Assembly: GCA_936432065.2 (NCBI GenBank)
Contig: OW386286.2
Location: 22,627,179-22,691,178 of the forward strand
Reading direction: 5' to 3'
Source of the DNA: Rutpela maculata
Lineage: Eukaryota; Arthropoda; Insecta; Coleoptera; Cerambycidae
DNA length: 64,000 nucleotides
The notes under the pieces are model-generated. The model was not told the DNA's origin, made no database searches, and saw only the letters and a list, made by a program, of their open reading frames with translations. Each line of letters opens with the position of its first letter. Positions within the stretch are counted from its first letter, which is position 1. Position numbers and translations under genes: made by a program. This document shows, one piece after another, positions 10,345-21,514 of the stretch.

Positions 10345-10687
10345 CCTACAGATGAGTCTGAAGGTACCTAGGTTTCAATAATAAAATTTAAATAAAGATA
10401 AAATAAAATTCTTCAAAACTCGATTTGAGTATTAGATTGCTTAAATACATTTATGGAATATTGTTAAAAATATCTAATAATAATGAAAATTGTGTTAATT
10501 AACGAATGGTATTTTTAGTAGCTTATATCAGAATAATTCGAAAAATACGCAAATAAAATGCGATAATAAAGAAATCATAATTTACCAAAAGTTCAGAATG
10601 ATAAAACGCACTGTATTTAATTTATTTAAATTGCCAAATAGCAAGTACGCAACAGACAAAAACTCTCACTAATTCGGCGACATTGAG

Positions 10688-10956
10688 AAAAAAATGTTGG
10701 CACTCACAGAGACTATTCTTTGGTACAAAAACTACAAGTTTGAGGTGCCAACATTTTTCTTTTTAAAAGCACCAGTTTTAGCCCGTTTTAGGCCAAAAGT
10801 CCAATTTTTGGCCAAAAAAATCTAGAAAATGGGCAAGCAGAATATGTGGGCATATGGTTTTCCAGCAATGAGGATTGACAATGAAAATTTTCCGCCTGGT
10901 CAGAAATGGTTATACTACGTTCCAATTTTGCCAATGGCACGAAGAAAAAATGTTGG
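10688..10956. repeat. Dispersed AAAAATGTTGGCA words, one inverted
   Basis: AAAAAAATGTTGGCA occurs at ~10689, its complement TGCCAACATTTTT at ~10747, and a third direct copy AAAAAATGTTGGCA at ~10943. Together they could be the remains of a small inverted-repeat element. Open frames on both strands across 10788-11107 are in this repeat context and are not called. Confidence 0.3.
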
Positions 10957-11334
10957 CATATATCGAATGTTGATCCAAGATACCCTTTCTTCAACTAACA
11001 CCAAGCGCCAAAGTGTTATACTATGTTCCACAATTGAATATTTTCGGGCGCGGCTAGCGCCAAAACGGTCAGATGGGAGGTCTGACTCACATAAGATAAA
11101 ATACTAAGAAAAATATTTGCTAGAACATAACAGCAATGCCAACAGGTTATATCCCAGGCCCCATATATGTAGCTATCTCCTAGACTAATAAAAATGTTAC
11201 AACAGAATATGTCGAAATAGTATTTGAAGCATCAAATAAACAGATATAATCCAAAACCAGCAAAGCTAGCAAAAGAATTCTATTCAAAATATATTTTGAC
11301 TTCGCTATAACCAATAAAAATTAGGTGTCATTCT

Positions 11335-11460
11335 TGAGGAACCGTAGGCCTCCTAAGAAGCATTTCCACTCACATGTTTATAGGAACTTTTTTTACAATT
11401 TTTACACATAAAAAATAGCTCCTAAATGGACCTATTTTTCTAACAACCTGTACACTAAAG
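11335..11460. repeat. Diverged half-copy of the 49775-50467 foldback
   Basis: GAACCGTAGGCCTCCTAAGAAGCATTTCC, then CACATGTTTATAGGAACTTTT (each read in pieces) and the following words match, in the same order, the right arm of the foldback at ~50350-50420 (AGTAGCTCCCTTAGGAAG, CATTTCCGAACACATG, AAGAACTTTTCTTAC). Only one arm is present. DNA between 11461 and 12338 shows nothing else recognisable. Confidence 0.5.
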
Positions 11461-12338
11461 TATTTCACGACTTCAAATAAGGATAATTATTGAAAAAATG
11501 AAGGTTTAACAAAGTATTCAATGTTTTGAAACGGTTGACTGAATTTAATAAAAGGCACTGAAAGTATTTCTCGATTATTTACGTTCAAAACAATAACAAT
11601 TTGCCGGTAGATGGCAAAATTACGTTTATTTTGGATAATTTAAGAAACTGTTGCAGTAAACCGCTCGAAAATCGGATAATTCTGGTAATACGGGTTGTTA
11701 TGAGCGGGTGAACATAAACCTAGATTTCCATTTATCACGCTTCAAGTGGTCGTAAATAAGTCCATTACCCAAATTATAACAACATAAACACCTGCAAGAG
11801 CAACTTAATATCAACATGGGATGTCGGCGTAACCGCGCCGTCGTGCCAACCCAGCCCGCAGCTTCAAATTACACCCTGATGCTAATATCCAAGTTGTTGA
11901 TGTTACTTGCCAGGTGAGATAACTGGAAGTAGCAATGGGTACATAATTAGTATGGGTTTGAATACCAACTGACCCTTATGCTGCATGATTTTGTGGAAAT
12001 TGAATATTTAGATGAAAACAACAGCTAAAATTAAAATAGACAGTAATTATTTATTGAATACACAGAATCTTCATTTTGAACTAAAAATATTGGAAAAAAA
12101 GGTCGCTTTAGAAATTATTAAATAAAATTTCACCGTTGTTCAGTTAATTGAACCTTATTTCTATTCATATTGAGGTCGGTTAAAAAGTACGTTGGAAATT
12201 GTGACTCATTCGCTTTTTTTACAGACATCAACATGGATATTAGGTAATAATAATCGGAACCCAAAAGAATGGAACCAATTTTGACGACCTTTTAAAATGA
12301 TTGTTATAATACATTATTTGAGATCAGAAAGTATTTTT

Positions 12339-12556
12339 AACAATGAAGAAAAGTTGCGTAAAGCATCTGAGACATTTATGACTAAAGAACAGGACGAAGA
12401 ATAACTATTTAATGATGGTACTAAATGTATTCTTGCACTATATGGCGCAAAGGCAGTTAATGATTTGAATGAATTAAGATTCAAACTACTAATCGCTTTA
12501 GATTCTAAACATAGACGTGTGCAACTTCTAATAGAAGATGCGGCCGAACAACATAG
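12339..12556 (+). pseudogene. HEEADT-family protein fragment, cut by a gypsy LTR
   Basis: One frame reads NNEEKLRKASETF..., a TAA, then GTKCILALYGAK, LNELRFKL, SKHRRVQLL and EDAAEQHS. This matches, by memory of the family, the segment that in related invertebrate proteins precedes the Y-x-Q-x-Q-x-W motif (ALYG..., LN.LR, LPPT..AA.QHS.R). The frame breaks exactly where TGTTACAG, the first bases of a gypsy LTR, begins at 12557. So the LTR element inserted into this coding sequence or the two were joined there. The same family occurs at 30255-30669 and 41604-43258. Confidence 0.5.
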
Positions 12557-12715
12557 TGTTACAGCTTTATACCCCTATAGATATCTGTAGGGACTCCTTC
12601 TAAGTTCCATGTATAAGTAACAGAAAACTAAACATAGTTAGTTAGTTCGGCGATCGTACCAGAGATAGCGCGCGGTGTCGGCATATTACAGACATCTATG
12701 TAAAGCATTGTAGAA
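12557..12715 (+). mobile_element. Ty3/gypsy LTR fragment (same family as 47014-47388)
   Basis: TGTTACAGCTTTATACCCC, AACAGAAAACTAAACAT, GTTAGTTCGGCGAT and ATTACAGA match in order the 5' half of the LTR at 47014-47140. The copy stops near 12715, where a LINE fragment begins. No internal gypsy sequence is present, so this is a truncated LTR. Confidence 0.75.
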
Positions 12716-12717
12716 TA

Positions 12718-14352
12718 TTGGTAGAGAATTCCAGAACCATATTCTTAGCTATATATATTTTCAATGTTACAGATATTTCAAATATTTTTGGAGAATATCT
12801 GGTCTCTGTAACAAATGACCAATTAAAAACCTTTGGTAATAACATTTCGAACTCTTGTAAAACATCATTAAATCTTATGAATGACACATTCCTGTTAGAA
12901 TCCTTTACAGCGGAAGAAAGTAGCCAAATAATATCTAATTTAAAAAATAAAGGTCACGATGAGGTACCCACAATATTAATGAAAAATGCAGTGGTGAACT
13001 GTCCGAAATTATAGCAACTATTTTAAACAAATCTATTGAACTTGGGGAATTTCCCAAACTCCTAAAAGTTATTATGGCCGTTTATAAAAAAGACGATCCT
13101 CTGCTGATTCAAAAGTATAGACCTATTGCCCTTTTAAGTATTACATAAAATATTACGGAAAAAGCTATCTACATGACAATAACCAAATTCCTAGAAACAC
13201 ACAAAATCTTCGCTCATAACCAACACGGATTCAGGGAAGGGCGCTCTACGGAAACCGCCACCCTAAATTTTGTCCAATGTATTCATGAAAAAATGAAAAA
13301 AAAAAAGAGTATATAGTAGGGTTATTTTTTATTTATCCCGCGTTTTTGATAGCAGAAAAATTATCAAAACTTGGTATACAGAGCTCGCTGCAGCAATGGA
13401 TATATTCATTTTTAAATAACCGTAAAATATTAGTCAGAATTCATGATAAAACGTCGGCAGAATTTGAGGTCAATTCGGGCATCCCCCAGGAGAGTGTCCT
13501 TGGACCCCTAAATTTCCTGATGTTCATTAACGATCTTCCAGACCATAGAAGTTTTTATTCTTGCTGATGATACAAACATTATAATTTCTGACCCAAGCAT
13601 TCCAAAGGTAATTGAAAAAGGAAATCATGTCCTCATGCAATTTGATTATTGGTGTCAAAAAAATAGGCTCATCATAAATTATTTCAAAACTATGGCTATC
13701 GAGTTTCACAAATATTCAAGACCAAACATAGCAGACTTAAATATAAGCATAAATAATCATCCCATTACAACAGGTAGTCAATGTAAATTTCATGGAGCTA
13801 TCATAGATGAATATTTAAGTTATAATGATTGTATTAACTGCATATGCTCCAAAATAAATGAACAGTATTTTACCATACTAACCCTGAAAAACTGCCTGAA
13901 TGAACAAGGACTTTTCACTGCTTATTATTCACTAATATATTCAACAATTAGCTGCAATATAATTGTTTAGGGACTAGCTACCGAGAGTAGCAGAGTATTA
14001 ATTGCTTAAAAGCGAATTATACGGCGAATGTATAATTATTATTTTCTTGTTTAGAATATTAGTTTATATCTATGTAAACAAAGACCAATTTAGAAAAAAC
14101 TCAGATATTCGTGACCACTTAACTAGAAAAAATAACCAAATACACCTGGAAAGATTTAACTATTAAGTTTTAAAAAAAGCACCCCAGTACGCTGGCTATT
14201 ACTTTTTTAATATGCTACCTCGGGAAATAAGTAGTGCAACCACACTGACTAGCTTCAAATCAAAATTAAAGAAGCTTTTACTCGAAAATATATTCTATTC
14301 AGTTGAAGAATTTATATCCTTCTCCGAGCAAAATAAACAAATTACTTCATAG
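12718..14352 (+). pseudogene. Decayed non-LTR retrotransposon RT and C-terminal region
   Basis: Successive frames give EEYLVSVTND-like text, ESFTAEESSQIISNLKNKG, YRPIALLS, HNQHGFREGRSTETATLNF, LQQWIYSFLNNRK, NSGIPQESVLGPLNF and INDLPD (RT motifs through the B block), then WCQKNRLIINYFKTM and the tail words LTRKNNQIHL, NMLPREISSATTLTSFKSKL. The YADD motif lies where the frame shifts after ILADDT-like codons (13558). There are at least four frameshifts and several stops, including a deletion in motif A. The C-terminal R-N/K-N...LP..I...T...FK..LK pattern is seen in CR1/Nimb-like LINEs; I do not assign the clade firmly. The piece at 40126-41010 is a relative. Not functional. Confidence 0.8.
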
Positions 14353-15788
14353 AAAAGTGTATAATGTGTATTAATTTTATAATGTTTGTGATTTATGTCC
14401 ACGGTGGCCTACAACCAAATTTAAATAAAAGTTGTTGCCTCTCGGATTTTCTTTAACACATTCTTAGGTGTATATAGAACCAATTTCCATGATATTTAAA
14501 ATCATTCATCGCAGAAATTTTTTTTTTACAAGTATTTTACTTTTTTTGTTTAATGACAGCCACACAAAAAAAAGTGGTTTTGCCTGCGGACCAGGCTAGT
14601 GTGTCCTTATGTATTTGGACCCGCTGAAACCGAATCCGAAGTCAGAATTGTCAGATTGGCTCGTTTTTCACCCCTAACTCTAAAGAAACATGCCCCCCAA
14701 AAATGGCCTGTCTGGCGGACCATATCAGTTGTATTCTTTATGTATTTGGCAAGAATGCATTAGCCATCCCAATGGTGTTTTTCGAAAAATATGAACGTGT
14801 CAAGATTGCATGTTTTTGCAATTTTTGCGACTCCGAAATGTAAGCTGTTTTTGTTATTATTCGCAGATATCTCCAAAACGGTGGGAGTTAGCTCGAAAAA
14901 AAAAAAAAAAAAACAAGGTCGAAGAGTATTTTCCATTACGAATCTTATGCTACTATCAGAGTTTGGACTTTTTCTTTTTCATTTAGGAGATAACCACTGA
15001 AATGTTGGTCATGTACGGCAAAAAATCGCAAATTTTGAGCTTCTACAGTTGGCAACTTTTTAATCTTGGCTCCTACGCCAAAAGACTACTCTAGTTAACT
15101 TAATTAGGATTAAATCTGCTAAAACCCTATTTTTTATTTTTTTGAATTCCGACAAAAATGAAGGAATTAGAGGGGGCGGGATTTGGGACATTTTTTCTTC
15201 GGTAAAATTTCTCCATTTTGTCACCGTAATTAATCGGTAATTAACTAAAATCGATCTCACTTAATATCGTGTACTACTTTGACGCTCCGTTAATGTTGGC
15301 CCTTCGAAACAAAGGTTTCTGAGAAAAATTATTTTTTTAAGATTTACGTACACTATAGGAAAACGTGTAATTTCTTACATTTTCTCGAATATCTCGATAA
15401 TTATCTTTTTTTTCGAAAAATTTGTAGATAGCTTATGTGAAGAGAATTGATTGAGTTTTCCGACGCTTTTTAAATTTTTTCTCAAACATAAAAAATAAGA
15501 ATTTGACCGAATACGCGCTCCGGGCTATTGCAGTTTGCGGAGAAGTTTTGCATTTATCGCCGCGTAATATTAATCTACAAAGCTGATTTTTTTGTCTACA
15601 AGCAGTTTATACACTATTTCGATTAAAAATCACATTCTACCTCCGCTTAAAGGTGGCTAAATCTTTGAAGACAACAAATATAAAAGGGTGAACAAAAATT
15701 AAATTTTACAGCTAATTTTATTAATAAACAAACTGAGTAATTTAAACAAAATTTTCTCAATTTAATATTTATTGTTATAATCGTAGAT
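14353..15788. other. Non-coding, repeat-like DNA
   Basis: No coding. The stretch ~14780-15660 reads like the non-coding interspersed repeats of the palindrome at 21.5-23.3 kb: CATTTTGTCACCGTAATTAA (15218) corresponds to CATTTTGTTACTGTAATTAG (22192), followed in both by GGTAATTA/AGTAATTA. An A18-like run lies at ~14898. Confidence 0.35.
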
Positions 15789-15925
15789 AAAGTATAGTAT
15801 TCAACTTGCGGTAATGGTAATAACTCACTTGATGAATTACAGCACTCGCCTACGACTCGTGCTGTAAACTTTCATCTGCGTGAGTTATTACCTACATTAC
15901 CGCTCGTTGAATAATATACTATTAT
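15789..15925. repeat. Compact hairpin MITE
   Basis: AGTATAGTATTCAACTTGCG, GGTAATGGTAATAACTCAC and TACAGCACTCG pair with CGTGCTGTA, GTGAGTTATTACCTACATTACC and CGTTGAATAATATACT; the loop is only a few bases at CCTACGA. About 65 bases per arm with small bulges. Confidence 0.85.
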
Positions 15926-16061
15926 TTCACACCCTTTTCTTTATTTTACACTTGTCAATAATGACATTGTTTTGATTCATTGAAACTGTCAAATAAATGC
16001 CACTTTAGGATATGGCGTTACAAAAATTATTTATAGTTCTCACACAAAGTTTTAGTAATTT

Positions 16062-16739
16062 CAAAACCGCTGCCCAAGTTACTCACAACGAAAAAATTTT
16101 ATATGCGGAAATAATTGTTTATGGAACTTTAATAATATCATATTTGAAATCCTCTACCCCAAAAATCCACAAAACGATACCCCACATCGGTAGTGGGGTG
16201 GGGGTGGTGATAGGGGGTGGTAGTGGGGGTGGATGAAGTAAAAAAAATTTTGAGGTTTCTGGTTCTTGTACACACACACTAAATTACATTTTTTTCACCC
16301 CCTTTAATAATCGGGTGGGGGTGGTAATGGGGATGGCTAATTGGGGTGGCTAATGCCAAAAATTTTTTTGAGACCTTAGCTTCTCTTTTATATACTAAAT
16401 ATCAAGTTAATGGCCTCTTACCTGCTTGATTTACCTTTACCTTTATTTACCCCAATTTGCCCCCCAACGGAATTTACCCTTCGATGGAACAAGATGAAAA
16501 TATAATCTAGTTCCAGATCTCGTTAAAATACATATGTGTACCAAATTTCAAGTCAATATTTTAAACGGTTCCAGAGTAAACGTGCGCACAAAAAAAGTTA
16601 CAGACAGACCGACAGACAGAAATTTTTTTTCGCTCAAACTTAAAATCTCGACGTTTCATGACATTCTAAGTCTATTTGAACAATAAAAAATTTTTTTTAT
16701 TTTTTTGTCGTTACTATACTTCCACTGGATGTGGAAGTA
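16062..16739 (-). mobile_element. ACTTCCAC-family Helentron-like repeat, copy 2
   Basis: Reads in reverse: AAACCGCTGCCCAAG, CACATCGGTAGTGGGGTGGG, the TTTAAACGGTTCCAGAG/GTGCGCACAAAAAAAG block, ACAGACAGACCGACAGACAG, TCTCGACGTTTCATGACATT, and at 16717-16739 the terminal hairpin ACTTCCACTGGATGTGGAAGT. Close to copy 3 at 17043-17708 in the same orientation. The open frame at 16012-16236 is repeat sequence, not a gene. Confidence 0.8.
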
Positions 16740-16745
16740 AAATAA

Positions 16746-16912
16746 ACACTCATCAGGACATGACGATGTACCCGAATTTCTCATTAAAAGAGTAATGATG
16801 GAAATAATCAAACCTTTAGTTTATATTGTAAACCTATCATTTTCTGCTGGAGTTTTTCCAGAAATTTTAAAAATTGGGAAAGTTATTCCTGTTCATAGAA
16901 AAGCAATATAAA
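16746..16912 (+). pseudogene. Non-LTR RT fragment between two repeat copies
   Basis: HSSGHDDVPEFLIKR, PLVYIVNLSFSAGVFPE and KIGKVIPVHRKA match the N-terminal RT block of LINEs (...G.D.IP...LK......I..P L..I.N.S...G.FP..LK...V.P..K). About 55 residues survive; both ends are lost at the flanking repeats. Confidence 0.75.
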
Positions 16913-17042
16913 TTTTATATTGGTCATTCATGTTTCAAACGAAGACGTCAACCTCGACAATTAATTATCTCTAAGTGATTGGTCAGTCTTGTGCTCTCAG
17001 TTTATCTTATCGTTATAGATCAACATTTAGTATGAAATATGT

Positions 17043-17708
17043 AAACCGCTGCCCAAGGAATCACTACTTCCACATCAACATTTTCTATCCAAGTATCTCA
17101 CAACGAAAAAATTTTGTATGTGGAAATAACTGTTTATGGAACTTTAATAACATAATATTTGAAATCGTCTACCTCAAAAACTCATAAAACGATATCCCAC
17201 ATCGGTAGTGGGGCGGGGGCGGTGATAGGAGGGTGGTAGTGGGGGTGGGTGAAAAAAAATATTTTGAGGTTTTTGGTTCTTGCACACACACTAAATCACA
17301 ATTTTCATCCCCTTTAATAATGGGGTGGGGATGGCTAATGCCAAAAATTTTTTTGAGACCTTAGCTTCTCTTGGATATACTAAATAACAATTTTGTGGAC
17401 ACTTATTTGCTTGATTTACCTATTTACCCCAAATTTATCCCAATCTACCCCCCAACTCTTCGACGAAATATGGTGAAAATATAATATAGTTCCAGATCCC
17501 AATAAAGTACATAAGTGTACCAAATTTCAAGTCAATATCTTAAACGGTTCCAGAGTAATCGTGCGCACAAAAAAGTTACAGAGAGACAGACAGGATTTTT
17601 TTTCGCTCAAACTTAAAATCTCGACGTTTCGTTACATTTTAAGCCTATATGAACAATAAAAATTTTCGAAAATTTTGTTGTTACTATACTTCCACTGGAT
17701 GTGGAAGT
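17043..17708 (-). mobile_element. ACTTCCAC-family Helentron-like repeat, copy 3
   Basis: Begins AAACCGCTGCCCAAGGAATC and ends with the ACTTCCAC...GTGGAAGT hairpin (17688-17708). It collinearly matches copy 2 including CACATCGGTAGTGGG, TCCAGAGTAATCGTGCGCAC and TCTCGACGTTTCG. Its left end shows the family's true distal end, confirmed by the complementary GATTCCTTGGGCAGCGGTTT at 55810-55828. Confidence 0.8.
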
Positions 17709-18137
17709 AAAAATAATAAAAAGAATTAAAATTCATGCAAAATTTTAGAAAGTTTGCAATCAGCAATCTCAAAAATTCCCTGGATATAATTTTATTGAAA
17801 AATAAATGATTTCTTTACAATTTCCAAATGTTAAGTCAAATTTCCGGAAAATTTTTGCAAAACTCAAAAAATACACAAAACTGTCAAAAAACTCTTACAG
17901 CCGATTGAAGCGTATTGTTTAACAGAGGATTAATCTTAAACCTCCGTTAAATTTAAAATTTGCTTTTTTTAGTCCTCGTATTAAATTAGCTTAAACTTGC
18001 GTTAACTTAAACCCCCAAAGTTGGCCGCTTAAAGGGCGATTTTTAATCGTACTTTCTGCGCAGTTGTCGATGTTGTGCATAATATTATCATTATTTTGAC
18101 GCCTTATTTTTATTAACAAAAATTTACGCATCGTGAG

Positions 18138-18248
18138 ATGAATTCCGACTCCCACATTGATATCTTCAATGACGACTTAGATATAATTGAGATAATAGAT
18201 TTCTATTGCTCAACTATTTTTACTCAAATATTGGCTTTTTTTTGAGAC
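18138..18248 (+). pseudogene. HARBI1-like N-terminal remnant
   Basis: ATG at 18138 opens MNSDSHIDIFNDDLDIIEI, then the frame ends after ~36 codons. The acidic MDDxxDxxxxDDLDxI start is typical of insect Harbinger nuclease-like (HARBI1) proteins. None of the DDE nuclease core is visible. Supported mainly by its position between Harbinger-like ends. Confidence 0.4.
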
Positions 18249-18564
18249 GTTACGTTATTTGTTTGTTAATTTTCCAATACATGCTTGCATTTTGTGGCCG
18301 TATTTATTAGCAAAAGTTTTTCATCTAATAAAAAATTAATGGATCATGCTCTTTTATTTTTATAATGGTTTTCCATATTTATAAAGATTTTGCAAACAGA
18401 TAAATAGTAATAAAAATATACACACATAGAACCACGTTATTTCTGGAAAGGACAAGTAATTGACAATAGTTGACAGAAATAAAGTTATAATTTTGAAAGA
18501 GAAAATAGCAGAATACCAAATTCCCTAAAAGCACAAGTTAACTATCAACTTAAGTAAACCTTCT

Positions 18565-19090
18565 TCTTCTTAAGGTGCCATCTTCCTAGTGCTATTTCGG
18601 CAAATCTCTCTCTGCCTTGAGCTATTCTTAGTAATGACTGTGAATTTAGTCCAGTTCCTAACATTCTTCAACTACGAACCTTGTCTCCTGCCCCGGCCTC
18701 TTCTACTCTCGATCTTGCCTTCCATTATTAGTTTTAGAAAGTCGTATCTCCTGCTTCTGTATATATGTCCCAGATAGCTTGTCTTTCGTCTTTTGACAAT
18801 TCCAAGAATCTCTCTGTCTGCATTCATCCTTCTTAAGACAGTTTCATTGGAGACATGTTCTGTCCATGATATTTTGAGCATTCTGCGCATTATCATTTCA
18901 AAAGCTTCTAGTCTGCGCATCGAGCGGTTTCCCATGGTCCAGGCTTCACTACCATAATATAGAAGGATTGAGTATAGGTATATAGGCTTTCACAAATCTG
19001 TATCTTATGTTTAGCGACAGCGTGGGGTTTGTTATGAGTTTGTTCATTTTAAGGAATGCGCTTCTTGCGTTCTCTATACGAGAGCGGATT
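18565..19090 (-). pseudogene. LINE 3' end (endonuclease-RT C-terminus)
   Basis: Minus-strand frames give IENARSAFLKMNKLITNP, LNIRYRFVKAY, a frameshift at the LYYGSEAWTMG region, then RRLEAFEMIMRRMLKISWT, VLRRMNADREIL, IVKRRKTSYLGHIYR, KLIMEGKIESRRGRGRRQ and a shifted RWHLKKK. This is the conserved C-terminal region of the mobile-element endonuclease-reverse transcriptases abundant in insects (E-A-F/W...W-M-R-R-M-L-x-I-S-W..., GHI.R, GKI...RG.GR). The element's 3' end is a GAAGAAGAAGG-type tail (18560-18574 on plus as TTCTTCTTCTT). 5'-truncated, as LINE insertions usually are. Confidence 0.85.
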
Positions 19091-19180
19091 TAAGTAAACC
19101 ACAAACAATAAAGCACGGTGAAATGGGGCGCAAGTTAAACCTGGTTTAAAAATTAAACCTCGATTAGTTATTCATCGCTT

Positions 19181-19879
19181 AAAATGTAAATGGTGCAAAT
19201 GGCTGTAACAGTTTGTAAACATTTCTGGAAAATTTCAGGAAAATTCAAGGGAAATCCCTATTTTGACAACGTATGCGTAATAATTAGCGACACGAAAAAA
19301 CTCCTAAGTAATACTTTTTCGTGGAAAATCGGACCTAATATATTTCATAATTTTTAGTGACTTTTTTTTGAAGACAGTTCAATTTATTTCAAAAATTTTG
19401 GTTGTAAGTTGTAGGAATATTCGATCTACAAGTTTACCCAGTATATACCAAATTTCACTTTCTTTGGCATCGATTTGTCCTATCTAACAGCAATTAGTCA
19501 CCCTTAAAGGAACCCTCATAAATAATACATTAAATTTTGGAAGTTATAAATGCTTAAATCATCTTTAAATTTGTTTTCAGCCTTTTCTTCAATTTATTTA
19601 AAGTACACCTTAATAAGTACAACCTGGCGTAGTCGAGCTAATTTGGTATCTGCTGGAAATTAACTTTAAGAGACATTACGGCGTATCTTTTATCCGAACA
19701 AAGCGACAGATATTAAATAAGTGCGAATTTATTCTTTTAAGTAAGGACGATGATTCTGAGTAGGTACATCTCATCTTATTCGATCTTTTCTTATTTTAAT
19801 TCGTTCCTACAGTTATGAACATCCAGGGCTTTTAATTAGCTCGTTAAAAGCGTTTCTGTGATTTAATTAATGTCAACTG
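19181..19879. other. No recognisable feature
   Basis: AT-rich, non-coding; no repeat was identified by eye. Confidence 0.35.
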
Positions 19880-20218
19880 GTGTCAACTGACATTTTAATA
19901 AGGAATATCTGCGCACCAAAGAAAATAGATTATGGAAGAGTTGAGAAGTTTTTAATTGATTGCTTATTAAAAGGTTACATTTGCAGTTTTTCTTCTCGAA
20001 AATTAATTATAAATCAAACGGTCGTTCTTGCGAAGAATTATCGAACTCCAATTATTCTGGAGAATAATAAATGCAGTGCAGTAAGCGAGTTGTACATTGA
20101 CAAACTTGTCAAAAGAAACATAACTGTAGGAAAACTATTTTTAAAGAAAATTTCAATATATCATAATGGGCTAGTAGACAATAATGAAAACGGCAATATT
20201 AATAATATAGCTTTATAG
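19880..20218 (+). CDS. Unrecognised 112-codon open frame without ATG
   Basis: An open frame from 19871 to a TAG at 20216 with protein-like composition (RNICAPKKIDYGRVEKFL, DCLLKGYICSFSSRKLIINQ, SELYIDKLVKRNITVGKL). There is no in-frame ATG anywhere; the first possible start is GTG at 19880. AATAAG just before GAATATCTGC could serve as a splice acceptor, so an exon is possible. The segment V-E-x-F-L-x-D-C-L-x-x-G-Y-I-x-x-x-x-S-x-R-x-L has a faint likeness to the winged-helix part of PCI domains, too weak to name. It could equally be a gene fragment carried by a transposon. Confidence 0.25.
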   Translation: MSTDILIRNICAPKKIDYGRVEKFLIDCLLKGYICSFSSRKLIINQTVVLAKNYRTPIILENNKCSAVSELYIDKLVKRNITVGKLFLKKISIYHNGLVDNNENGNINNIAL

Positions 20219-20346
20219 TATGACTATCCAATATGTTATAAATATAATTTCAAGGTAATTTTACCGATTATTATTGATTTTATTGTAAAATGAATATGCT
20301 TAAAATCAGAGTGGATTTAAAATAAGGTAGTTTGCCGGATATCTCG

Positions 20347-20680
20347 TGACGTAATAGCGTAATAACCTCTAAAACAGAGGCACTTCACATTTGACAGTAA
20401 CTGGCTACATTGCCACATTTCTAAAAAAGAATGTGGACTATTGCAATGTCTGAAATAAATTTTGATATTAATTTTTAACACTGTTTCAAATACCCAGAAA
20501 GTAAATATTTTATATATTTTCAAGGGTGATTGATAACTTGCTAATACAGAATTGTAATATTACAGAGAATTCCGTATAGCAGTACAGAATATCTTACATT
20601 ATTTATCGAAATATAGCAACGTAGCACTAGTTTCTCTGTCCAAGCACAAATTGGAATCTGGTGATTACGCTATTACGTCA
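20347..20680. repeat. Inverted repeat with 17-bp perfect ends
   Basis: TGACGTAATAGCGTAAT (20347-20363) and ATTACGCTATTACGTCA (20664-20680) are exact complements about 300 bases apart; inner flanks (AGTAACTGGCTACATTGCC) are only weakly complementary to the far side. A small inner hairpin CCACATTTCTAAAAAAGAATGTGG lies at ~20413. Probably an old MITE. Confidence 0.55.
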
Positions 20681-21139
20681 TAGCCAATAGAATAGTTCGA
20701 AAACTGGCTGCAATATCTAACCGTTTAAACACAGTTTAAAGTTCATAATTTTTTTCTTACTATAAGACATTATTAAAAAAATAAAATATAAAATACGGGT
20801 CAACTGTTTTTATGTGTTGATGTTATTAAAATTATTTAAAAAAAATTGTATACTTGCCCATCATTATAACATATTAAAATACGTCGTAATATTCTGTCTA
20901 ATAGGCTTGATATTAAATCAGCCTATAATAATTATTGGTTTGCAAATACGACATAACAATGGTCACAATAAGTTTAAAAAATCTCAATGCGTACTCCCGC
21001 CAAACAAGGAACTTAGAGGAAAAAAAAAGTCTTGAAACTTGGCAAAGATGTTCATTAAGTCCTACTGTCAAACACACTAAAAGTCCCCAACTCTATCTCT
21101 GGCGTTCGAGCCAGTATATAATCATCCATTTTATATAAA

Positions 21140-21240
21140 ATTCAGCTTGTAACAACGAAACCCCCATAGAACTTATTTTTATGCGTATATTTCAGCACTG
21201 AACACTCCATTATATAACATTACGTTAAAAATATACACAA
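21140..21240 (+). repeat. Single-arm copy of the 61.3-62.7 kb palindrome end
   Basis: TCAGCTTGTAACAACGAAAC, CCCCATAGAACTTATTTTTA and ATGCGTATATTTCAGCAC match the terminal ~90 bases of the right arm of the 61290-62705 palindrome (62627-62700). Only one arm's end is present. Confidence 0.7.
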
Positions 21241-21514
21241 AATGTCCAGATAACCCACCAGCTTAATATCCTGGTTATGTTACTAGTCAACAAACTGTAC
21301 CGATGGAAATTGAACGGAGTCGCTCCACTTCCGTTTCCCATTCGAGTGTCCTTACCTTACGCATCCTGACACCACTCTGTGAAACCCTCTTCCTTTCATT
21401 TGTTCTGAAGGACCCAGCGTAGGCTAAGTTCTTGAGATGCGTATCAAAATATAAAAATATAGAATATTCGTGCATGGATTAGCTCAGTAAAGCAAGCAAA
21501 AACTAGTACAGTAC

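Larger units (their letters stand above)
17930..19180 (+). mobile_element. PIF/Harbinger-type remnant
   Basis: Both flanks carry the TTAAACCTC-like words typical of Harbinger termini: TCTTAAACCTCCGTTAAATT (~17933) and GTTAAACCTGGTTTAA plus ATTAAACCTCGATTAG (~19134-19165). Between them lies a short HARBI1-like N-terminus and an inserted LINE 3' end. Exact TIR borders and the 3-bp target duplication could not be fixed. Confidence 0.4.

Noticed and set aside
16012..16236. 74-aa frame ending in a glycine-rich tail
   Set aside because: It reads through the G-rich part of the ACTTCCAC-family repeat; no start context, no family.
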